Shown: positions 38,601 through 50,600 of the stretch, one piece after another
How the letters are laid out: the number at the start of each line of letters is the position of its first letter
Numbering within the stretch: position 1 is the stretch's first letter
DNA from: Haliclystus octoradiatus
Taxonomy: Eukaryota; Cnidaria; Staurozoa; Stauromedusae; Haliclystidae
Reading direction: 5' to 3'
NCBI GenBank assembly: GCA_916610825.1
Contig: OU744446.1
Coordinates: 7,404,309 to 7,468,308, forward strand
DNA length: 64,000 nucleotides
The notes under the pieces: model-generated
Told to the model about the DNA's origin: nothing
Database searches by the model: none
The model's input: the letters and a program-made list of their open reading frames with translations, nothing else
Program-made: the position numbers and the translations under genes

Positions 38601-41600
38601 TTTGTCGCCACACCTTGTTGATGCACCAGAGGTCCTATATTTTCAGTGTCGAAAACAGCAACAGTGATATATGATTTGTGCAGTGTACTAAATTTGAGTT
38701 ACTCATTGGCTTAAATCAATCACATGATTCAATTGTATCTGAGGACAATCAGTGATGATATCTAACAGGGTTAGATTATGGAAACATGCATCGGAATTTG
38801 TACCACGTAGCAGCCTCAACACTGTGAATCTTGGATATGCTGAATCTCTACTGAAAACCTATACTGGAATGGAATTGTACTGAATAGTACTGAAATTATC
38901 CTGAAATTCACCAGACTCTAAAACTAAAATCTAGATCTTAAATAGATCTAGATTTAAAAAGTAGATCTAAATCTACTGAAAACCTACTAAAACATACTGG
39001 AATGGAATTGTACTGAATAGTACTGAAACTATCCTGAAATTCACCAGACTCTAAAACTAAAATCTAGATCTTAAATAGATCTAGATTTAAAAAGTAGATC
39101 TAAATCTACTGAAAACCTACTAAAACATACTGGAATGGAATTGTACTGAATAGTACTGAAACTATCCTGAAATTCACCAGACTCTAAAACTAAAATCTAG
39201 ATCTTAAATAGATCTAGATTTAAAAAGTAGATCTAAATCTACTGAAAACCTACTAAAACATACTGGAATGGAATTGTACTGAATAGTACTGAAACTATCC
39301 TGAAATTCACCAGACTCTAAAACTAAAATCTAGATCTTAAATAGATCTAGATTTAAAAAGTAGATCTAAATCTACTGAAAACCTACTAAAACATACTGGA
39401 ATGGAATTGTACTGAATAGTACTGAAACTATCCTGAAATTCACCAGACTCTAAAACTAAAATCTAGATCTTAAATAGATCTAGATTTAAAAAGTAGATCT
39501 AAATCTACTGAAAACCTACTAAAACATACTGGAATGGAATTGTACTGAATAGTACTGAAACTATCCTGAAATTCACCAGACTCTAAAACTAAATTCTAGA
39601 TCTTTCTCATGCTACTGAAAAACTACTGAATCGCACCTTAAAAGCTACTGAAAAATGCCCAATTCAGTAACCTATTAAGTAAGTTTTCAGTATTCTTTCA
39701 GTAGGTTTTCAGATTTTCAAAATTCGTAGTGACGTTTACAACACTAATCCTCAAATCATGTTTTATGATTCCAATTTTTTCATTTAAATTGAATGCGTAG
39801 TTGGCTAATCTAACAATTTCAGATATCAACTCATCTGGTTCGTTTATTTACCGACAAAAGATTGCTTTACTTGAACAAGAACTTGCTAACAAGATTTCAT
39901 ACTACAACAATGAGGTGAGTCACTGGTCTTTTCACTGTTCAAAGTAGCCATAGACAAGTGGTATCTGTTATATTGGATAGTGGGTTTAACTGTACGTAAT
40001 AGTTAAATCTAAAAAAAATAAAATTATTTTAAATCAATTTTTTGATTGCTCAATTCGTTGTGACTATTTGACCGGCAGTTGCAGCCATTATGGATAGCCA
40101 CGCATGTGTATTGTGGAGGAACAGGAACTTATAAACATTTTGGAACATAAATAATGAAAGTAGATTAAAAATATGGAACGACCTGGACTTGAACCAATAT
40201 GATCCGCACTCTAATCAGGCGCACTCTCAATGAGCTATGTCGACAATAGCTGATGAAACAGAAACGAATTTAACCTCGACCGGATTGTTATCACGTGTCC
40301 GACCCTAGCCCTAACCCTGGAACGAGTGAAACACGTGGTCAAATGAATGACGTAATTTACTGTCTGCAGTGTGCACACACGCAGTGAAATCCATTATGGC
40401 TGCGACTGCTGGTCAAATAGACACTTTGTACTCAATTTTAGATTTTTTTCTTTTGTTAGTCGCAGGGTCTGACAAATGTTTCCTCCTTCCAGAAACCTTA
40501 ACTATTATTCAAAATCATTTAGAAAACTTTTGAAAGTGTGACCCATGAAATATTGTCATTTCACTAATTTGAGGAGAAAATGAAAAATATATCAATTTTC
40601 CTCAAAATTTTGGCCAAACTTCCGGAAACCTAGTTGCCAGGTTTCTGGGTTTGACGGACCCCGAGTCATAAGAATTTAAGACATCTTTCAGACTACTTTA
40701 TTTGTATTTGTATCCTTGTCAAACTCTAATTGTTACGTCTTTCCCATCGAAGTCCATTTCAATTATTTAAGATCATAGATTTCAGGCTATAATGTTGCTA
40801 CCTTCTTGGTTTCTATTAGGTGAAAATTCTTGAAAGCCGTTTAGCAAAATCAAGAGCTGATCTTGAAAAAAGTGAAACAAATAGACAAACTCTTGAATAT
40901 GATAAAGTGTTATTACAGAAAGACCTTAATGATGGCATTATAGAGTCAAAACAGGCAGAGGCAAGGTTCAAGTCTTCGATTGATTCTTATAAAGGTAGGT
41001 ATGTGCAATGTTTTGATCTTATAATATTAATTATAAGGTAAGATAATGTACTTTTTAAATGTTTAGGAATTAGGAAATTTTCAGTACCGGTAATCATAGT
41101 TATCTTTATTTCAATCATTTTCAATGCTATTACATACATATATGACTGACGTATCATCTTAAACACAAGTGCTTCTCTATTTGAGGGATGCTTTATTTCG
41201 AACTAACAATGAGATAAAACTACCAGTGAAAATGACGAAAAATGTGTGTGCACCAACGAGGAATCGAACCCTGACCTTCTGACACATAATGCGGAAACTC
41301 TACCACTTAGTTACCAGTTTTACTCTGTAAAGTAGTAGTTGATAAAGTTGCTATTATTCGAACAAAAGTCGTCTTCTGATTGCCATTTCGCTTCCGACCA
41401 ATCAAACGTATTCGTGGCACCCCACCCTGCCTCCTGAATCATTTGGTAATAATTATCATCCCGGATATCGTTGATGCTTCCAGAAACCCACTTTTGATGT
41501 CTTCTATCGTCTCTTCCTTGTTGATCAAACTAGGATCATTGTAACCAAGGAATAGATCCCAATCCACTAGTTTCATCCTATCTTTTTCAACATCAACCTG

Positions 41601-44600
41601 ATTCATCTTCAGAATTGCAGCCTTCTCTTTCAGTATTGTTGACACTTCCTCGCGGGTCGACACTTCTGGCAATGATTTGAGATACTTCAATATTGTTCGG
41701 CGTGACTCGACGCTTGAAACACAATCTAGCAACACTGCTACACAATCAGTGAAGCATTTTGGGTAGCCATGCTTCATCTCTATTCGCCTTGGTGTTCTTG
41801 CACGATATAATTTGTCCATTCTATCATTTGTCTTTTCTACCCATATGATATTCTCTTGAGACTGTTTCTTACTCATCTCTACTTGCACACCTCTGAATAA
41901 TTCCAATCACTTATATACATAATACTGTCTGTTTATATATCACTATATTTCTGTGTCTGTCCGCGACTTATGTACGTCTTACTGGCGAAATAATACGGAT
42001 AATCCGTTGTCGGGAAATTATGCAAACATTTGTGTCGAGATAACCGTGTACAGTAACAAATTTGTTGTATGAAAAGTATGGGTCTATGACGTTGTTTTAA
42101 AATAATATACTTCATCTGATATTTTATTTGATATCATTACATTAAAAAATTCAGAGATTTTGAAAAATTTCATAGGTCGATAATCTAGCGGGCAGCCAAA
42201 TCGACTTCTAATTGAATTCTCCAGAACAAAAATATTTTGCTTTGAATTTAAAAGCTGCGTGTAAATTGTTTGAATAAGTGAAACTTGAAACTGAATCGGT
42301 TTTATGATAATTAAAACAATACGAAATACTGAATTACATTGAATTACCAGTATAACTAGGCCAGACAAAATATGTTTTGAAATCAAAGAAACGTAGACCT
42401 ATTTCATGTAGTGTTGATATCAGCAATACATATAGAGACTTGAGGTCTTAATTTAATTTATTAATGAAACAAAATGCCGTTCATTACTTTTCTCAAAATG
42501 GAGATATAAAACATTTCACTTTTAAAAAGGCTATTTTGATATATAATTTGTGAGAACACTGAGCAAACAATCTGTTTTGAAATGAATAATCTATCGCGGG
42601 GCTTAAAAACAAATTAATTTGCAAGAATTTTCAAATTGACGTTGGCGTTCGACTAATTCGAAAAATATTCAAAGTTCGAAGAGATTATCTGTCTACAGTC
42701 TAAAATTATAGAGTTTAGAATTAATCAAGGCATTGCACAAAAGTATTTCTATAATTTATTATTTAATATAAAAAAACGAATCATTTGGTTTTGAGCAGCA
42801 AGGCTTTTATTTTCAGATTTTGCTTCCATAATTAACGAAGGAATTATAGGCATCGATTAAAATTAAAATTTCATTGTGTTGACTTGCTATACGAATAAGA
42901 CACAGTATGTTACTACAGTTTCGAGAATAAAAATAGCGATGTCTTGTTATTATCTTTGATCAACATTTAATAAAGTTAATTTCAGGTATATCAAATTTAA
43001 CAAAGTTAAATTGAATTGAGCGTATGATTTGTGATAAATAATAATAATTATAATATTTTCAGCGTTCAAAAATTTTGCTTTGAATTTAAAAGCACAAAAA
43101 CATAATTCAAAAACATTTTTAAATAGTTAATACAGTTTGGATGAGTGTAACAAACCTTGTGTTACAAAAATAAAAAGTGAAAAGGTTGCATGAAATAATC
43201 GATCATAGCAAACAATATTTATTAAAATACTACTTACCATTTTCCAAATGAGATCCAAATAAAAACTATACGAGCGGCATAATCTCCGAACAACATTTAA
43301 ATACATAATAGCGGGTTCTCTGAGTTAATACACCAATCAATAATAAGTTAACAACCATATTTTATCGAAGGAGAATGTGAGCCCGATAAGAATATAATAT
43401 AAATTGCTTTTTATTCGAAATAATTCTGACAAAAATGATCATTTCATATCGCGATCAAATGCAAGGTAAAGTAGATTCATTTTCTATAAGTAAATCCTTT
43501 TCATCACACATCATAACATGAGCATTTAAATACTACCATCAGCTATGATATTTTATATCTTTGAAGCTGCACCAAACATTTCCACTCTATGAACCATCGC
43601 GTCCGTTTCAATAAATTCTGAATAAATATGCATATCACGAATCTGGCAAAATGAGTTGTTTTCATTTTTCTATCAAAATAATTAATTTATTCATAATCGT
43701 CTTTTCTTTCATTCGACATCTGTAATGTATTATAAATAGCGCGTAGAAATATTGACAACAAGATGTAACATGATATCAATATCAAATTGGTATAGCGATT
43801 TATTATAGAACTTCATTTCCTTTTAAAAGAATGTTGATGCTATTATTCTGGAAAATTTGATAACAAGAAGCACTATCAGGCCAATTTTTCACTTCTTTTT
43901 TTTACTTACAAAATTTTATTTTCAACGAAATCTTGTTATTTTGATAGACTGCCATGAAAATCACAGGCCTGCTTGCTGAGATTGCAAAGATCAAAAATAT
44001 ATAGGCTCATTTACTATCATATCATAATATTTTCAGATTATATATATAATTTGATTTTCAATACACGCGCGTGGGTCGGCCTTGTTCAATAATACGTTGT
44101 CGAAGCAGTAATTTTGTTGATCACTTCAGTTAAAGCACCGATAACAAAAAGTAAGGTAGTGGCCGATTGGTTAATGCCCTGGTATTACAATATCAGGGTC
44201 GTCAGTCCAAATCCGCCATTCGGCAATTTTTATCAACGATTTTTCTGATTTTTTTTAATATGAAGCAGTAAATCATTGTTAATTAACAAAAGATATCGTT
44301 TGATCATGTTAATAACAGAAATTAGTGGACCATGTGTCTTGTCGAAGCTAAATCAATTTAATATTGAATATATTGCATGCAATGCCACGAGTTTGACCGG
44401 CCACACCTTGACGGCGTTATTTTGTGAACACCACATTGTTGCTGTATATATTGCAATAAAGATTTATGAATTCGAACCGAACGCGATCCGATCGTATCCG
44501 GTCAGATTCGGGTTAATATTTTAGGTCTTCGGATCGGATCGGATTTGAAGTGATTTTTTATGGATAGTTTCAGATTTCGAAATTTGACTGAGTATTTGTA

Positions 44601-47600
44601 ATTTATAATAATTAATGTGTTCTGGTTTCCTTTCAACACATAAAATAAAGTTTTTCTATGTAGATATAGCTACGTTAAATTATACATTTCAATCGACTCA
44701 ATTGATGTGAAATAAATTAAATTTTTATTAAAGGAATGATTAAGATGTATTGATTAATGCTACATCGTTTCAATGCGTATTGTGTCTCATGATGTTCTAC
44801 TACAGAGTTCATACTCCGTATTTTACAGCGATAGTCAGCTTAGTCAATTGTTTAATTATAGGTGATCTGAAAGTTTTTATCATAGAAGGTCCATTATGGA
44901 CCACACTCATTGCTAGTTTAAGATAATTCACTTGTTTTTGTGTGAACAGAACTTGTTCTGTCCACTGTTTTGTTTCGCTATTGTATAAATCACTCAAAAG
45001 TAAGTCTTTGGCATTGCTATTGACGCCATAAGATAAACACAAAATTTTGATATAAAATTCTGCTCTCGATTGTCTGGATTCATAGTCGTTGTGCAGATGC
45101 CATAAACCCGGCATACAGAAAGGGATTAGAGTTTCCATTGCTTGCGAAGTAGCTGTTGACTTCTGATGTTTGAGTGTCAGTCTGAGGCACAAACAGATCT
45201 GTGTTGATTTATCCCATTGTGTTTAGATAGGCATTCTTATCCACTCCGCGAGTTGCATACATGCATGCCTTGACTCCATGGTTGATGTGCACCATTGGAT
45301 ACTTCCCTCCTCTTGGTATTGGCAATAAGGTGTAGGGCGTGGTGTTCAACTCAGGAGAAGTGTATACGTCATGTAGGTATACTCTTGCTGTTTCACCAGC
45401 CAATGCCCAGATAAAACAGGTCCCTGTCAGTGAGTATCTCGCCCTTCCCAAAACGCTAGCGTACACCACCACACCTTCACCTCTCGGCATCGTCAGTTGC
45501 GACATTATCAGTGCTTCTGAATTCACTCTGAATGTAGGTTCTAGTTCACTGAACATCCAAGTAGGTGCAACAAATTCTGAACCTAGTGCCACTGGAAAAT
45601 GATCAGGCCAATCAGCGACTTGCCACGTTTCGGTTTTTAGAATCAACCTTGAAAAGTTAAGTGACCCCATGCAAAATATTTTGTGGCGTTGGTGCTGGGC
45701 ACTTCATGATAGGACAAAACTTGTTCGCTCTGTATGATGGTGTGTTTTTAATAAAATGGTAATTGTGACTCATTGCATCCATGCTGATTTGGCTCCGACT
45801 TTGGCACTATCGCAGGGGTTTGAATTCCCACTGTTAACATCCCAGCTATAGTGTCATTTATCTTTGTGTCGTAGTATAGAATTCGCAGAGACTTGGCATT
45901 TGGATCCCAATAGTCGCCATCATCATACAGTATGTAGTGCGAATTCAATGACCAAGAGTATGTCTCAAAAATTCTGTCGGTCATTATTGTTGTCATCTCA
46001 GCCATCTAACCGATCACAGCAACGAGTCTGTTTGCTGATGTGATTTTAGCAGGCGGGTTCCCTTCAGCTGATGAAAACCAACCCCGCTTGACCAGAACAT
46101 CGATGATTGGGTTCGTTCCTGACATGGTGAACGTCACAGGCATCGCGGCAACATTTGGAGTATCAACACCCAAAAATGTCCAAAAGCGAGATGAAGGTGT
46201 TGTCAGCATATTCTAAAGATGTTGAGGTAAGAGGTTGAGTAGTAGTTGAGGCATTATAGTGTCAAAACGAGCAGAGGCAAAGTTCATGTCTTTGATTGAT
46301 TATTTTAAAGGTAGTTGTATGCAATGTTGTAAAGTAATCATTGTTTGAGAAAGTTTGATATTGGCTATAATTTTAAAATGTTTAGGAAATCTTTATTAAT
46401 TTTCCCAAATGAGTGTTCAAGAACCGATGAAAAGGTTGGATCCTCTAGGGCTAAATTATATTTTGGTAGATAGGTTGAGAAAGACGTTTTGTGGTTCCAA
46501 GCAATTTTTTTAACCTTTTTCTAAAGCCAACTTTGTATGTGAATTGTGACAAATGTATTTACATCTATGAAGTAGTTGGGGGCTTTGAATATTCACGTGT
46601 GGGCCTCGGTTCTATCCCTTGTATGGACACTAGATGGACTTTTGAAATTCTTGCAACTGTCAGCGCATCATTTCTTCTGAATTTTTGAGCTAATTGTGAA
46701 TGTCACAGTTCTGAACTAATGTCTTTGTGAATTTGAGTGCGACAATATAGCCATACTCTACTGTAGCTTTGAAGTCAGTTTGATAGTCTATGATCTAGTA
46801 CAACTTTATTTTGCTATGTAAGGAGAATTCAACAGTATTTTGACTTTTTTTTCGGTTTCATTAAACAGAATCCTTTGAACAAAAATATTATACGGTCTAT
46901 AATGTAATTCACTGTATGTTGGCTTGAAAAAAGTCTCCAACTTACATGATGTACTATTGCTAGTATCAGGTTGACTACATTGTTCTTGCTGGATCAGATT
47001 TACCAGCTTTGCTAGCACCTTTGAGTCAGGATTCTGCAGACTAATTTTCTTCAATAGAAACATGCTTATGTCGAAACGCCTTTGCCCCAAATTGAATTTT
47101 AATGAAAAGAAACTGAGATCATGCTGTGATGCATTTTAATGAATAGGCCTACTACTTGAACATTTGATATCTTGGAACTAAATGAAGATGGACACTGCCA
47201 ATCGTACAATTTGAAAGCATTGGAAAAAATGCATTTGAAGATGTAGAAGATATTCTAACAGAGACATCAGATGAACTATTATTTGATACGATCCTAACAA
47301 TAGTACTTTGGCTTGGAGATGGGACATCCTTGTTTGTTCTTGGTACTTTAGGGAGATTATTTATAGCATCTGAAAGTACATCATTGCAGAGACAAAGTTG
47401 CTCTGTCGAAGGTCTGTTGTTGTAATTGTGTAGCGATTGCTCGTTACGATGACCAGATATGGACATAATGTGTCTACTACTTAATCCGGCATTTGACCAT
47501 AGTATAATTGCTGTTGGTCAAACACTATGATTAGTATATCGCTTGGACAACCCTGCTATGTTGCTAATGTTTGCCATCATTTATTCAAAGAGTTTGTTTA

Positions 47601-50600
47601 CTTCTAATGGCGATTTTCAAACCATGCCGTGTTTGAATGTGGTGACCAACTTTTGTACGGCATTTGGAATAGCGCCTTGCATTTAGGATTCATTTTCTAA
47701 AGGTTTGTTTTTAAAGCAGATTATGTGATCAGCCAACATTGTGTGATTTCCCTTCGTACATTCTGTCCCTTAACTTATAATTTTCTTCGTTTTGAGATAA
47801 GCAACCTTGATAGTTTTTGCTGATTTCATTATGGCTCATTGTGATGAAGTTTCGCCCAGAACTATCTGTTTCCAATAGGGTACGGTGGGGCATATTGGAC
47901 CAAAATATTGATGTTTTTTCTTATTTTTTTTTTGCTCACATGTCAACATTACATACCTCTTAAACATTCTTCTATGGGAGGACCAATGGTAGTGTAGTCA
48001 AACAGTGATAAAAATTGTATTCAAAATAGATCCCATGAGTGACCCATTTTGCCCCACCGGTGTTATTTCTCAACAATCTTGCTGATCTTCACACATTCGC
48101 GGAATGAAATGTAATTTTCTGTTGGTACATTACAGGTTACTACATGACATAAAACTTTGGACGAGATACATTTTGACATTTTTAACTCGCACATGCTACA
48201 ATACACTAAACACAGACATGGAACGGCAACATAAACTGCTGGATATGCTTGGCACCTCAAACAGCTGGGTATTCTCAATCCCAAATTATCAGCACTAAAA
48301 TAAAACAGATAACAAATACTATAAAATTTAGGATTTCTTTGACGTAACCACTCTTGTGTACATATAAAGCCAGTGTGAAGCATTATATTAATTACATTCA
48401 CTCTTAGATATGTTACTCTTATAAGCAATAGATATTATCTTGTGAAAGATTATTAGTCAGTAAACGTCGTTAGTGTTTTCATGGTTTTTAACAATCTTTG
48501 TGATTGGTTGAATGCTGGTTACGTGACGTAAGTTCAATCGACTATTTCCCTTCGAAAGTGGGAAGTTGTTATTCTCGTCATTTTTCGAAATTCTTCTTTG
48601 AAACTATGACAAATTAACAAATCATTAATACTATTGGCTGCGTCTTTTTTGTCTAGTTAAATGCCATAATTATACTAAAGCAGTTTAGTGGGGCTCCTTC
48701 GTGAAAGTTTTGTGCATAAAATGATACCAAGCCGAAATGCATATCAAAGGAAAGAGAATTTCATGAGCTTTAATTTGAGGGTTTGACCCTTTTGATTGAA
48801 TAACCGGAAGCCCACAGAAATGCATTTAGAAATATGCTCTCTATTACGTCCGGAATAGAATTTTAGTGCAGAACTAGCATCTTCAGCACTTGGCCTTAAT
48901 TTATTTTATATATCGATGTTGCACCTGCTGTGGTATTTGACTTCCATTGCTACCACATCACATTCAGCAGACTCATTCAATTTAGCTAATAGAGTATCCT
49001 CTCATTGCTCAGTAGCGCATTTCAAAAGCTTTTTACCCAGTTCTAGCTTTGTAGTCTGTTTTTAGCGACCATTGGCAATAGAACCTGGTTTTTCACAAAA
49101 GAAGCATACGTTTTTTAACTGTTTCCAGGATTTGCTCTATTTTCTTTACATTTTTTAAGTTACGGTGGTTCATCAGATTTTTTTTAAGTCCAAAGAGGCA
49201 ACAATCTTTCTTTTTTCGCTCTTTCTAACTGTTTCTTATTAAATTGGTTGATGCAACCTCTATGCCATTTGGCTTCATGGTTCATCAAAATCTCCTCTTG
49301 GTTTAGAAGACGCAGTATAAATTCAAGCTTTGAAGTAACCACATATCCTAATTCAGTAATTTTTTCAGATTTTCAACTATAGATACATATCCTCGATGAT
49401 ACAGCTCATTATCGAACAACGGTTTTCTTGAAGGGCAAACTAAGACATTTGTTCCCTCACTTTGACAAATTACACATTTCTCAAAATCAATGCCATCCAT
49501 AACAAATAAGGCTATTTAAATAATATTGCTTTGATGATTTGTAAGATGTAATGACAAGAAAATTCGACAAGATAAACATAATAAACGGAATAATCTATAG
49601 AATTATTCATATCATGATACAAATAAATAGATCATAATATAATTTTGTTAGTTCGTCGATCTTCCGATAACCACGTGAATTTTAATGTTTTAATTAACGA
49701 CTAATATTCTGCGTTGATAGCGAGTACTGACTTCGAAGGAACTAAATAACACGTGGTAGAGTAATTTAATCCCATGGAAATATGTCGAAAAAGTATAAGG
49801 TGCGCATGCGCAAACGTGGATGTTTATGTTTAATGACGATAAAGTATCAATAAACGCGAAAATATGAATGTATTTATCTTCTATAGTAATATTAAATAGC
49901 TTTCTATGTTCAATCGTGTTTCCATGTTACCATGTGTCATCACATTTTCAAACAGGCTAATTACAAAATTTCAATTATCAATTATTCGTAATTAATTTCC
50001 CGCTGGGGTCACACCTCAATTTTGTTCTAAATTTGATAGCGATTCTTTTGATGTAAATTTCAATGCGGTATCATGTTTTGCACAAAACTGCTACTATTTT
50101 GCAAAAAAGAGCCCCACTAGTTATTATATATCACCTTCTTCATGTATAAACCATACAACGGCCCCTTACTCACATAGTTGAAGGTGACGTAGCTGATTTT
50201 TTCTGGTTTTCTGGTAATCTAACTCTATATAACGTAAAAAAATAAGTAATTTAAATCGTGGCCTGCATGGTAAATTCCAAGTATCCTGTAAATGCTCTAA
50301 GATTTAATTTTTTTTTTAATTCATCAAAATTCAAATTTCTCTAGAAATTCAAGAAAGGATACATGGAACATTCCAGCATCTGAAGTTTTCTACTCAACGA
50401 AAAGTATTTTTCTCAGCTCGAAAATGAATCCTAAGAAATTGACTGGTAAATCTATGCTCACAATGCAGAATGTGATCCACTTTGACGAAAATCATTCTTT
50501 CCAACATAATTTGGCTCACATCGTGCCTGGCTACTTATTCCCGCCAATTGTGTTCTGTAAATGTGTGTGAAAATGAAAGTAAGTCATGATTTATGGGAAC

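Noticed and set aside
38850-39603. Regularly spaced repeats resembling a CRISPR array
   Set aside because: The whole 133-bp unit is repeated, with no variable spacers, in a eukaryotic intron; it is a tandem satellite.
45339-45602. 87-codon + strand open frame
   Set aside because: Antisense shadow of the better minus-strand virus-like coding stretch.
48063-48428. 121-codon minus-strand open frame with several cysteines
   Set aside because: Could be a further frame of the adjacent transposon relic, but no recognisable zinc-finger spacing; left unassigned.
49160-49185. CTGATGA on the minus strand as a possible further hammerhead
   Set aside because: No stem II and no GAAA downstream.
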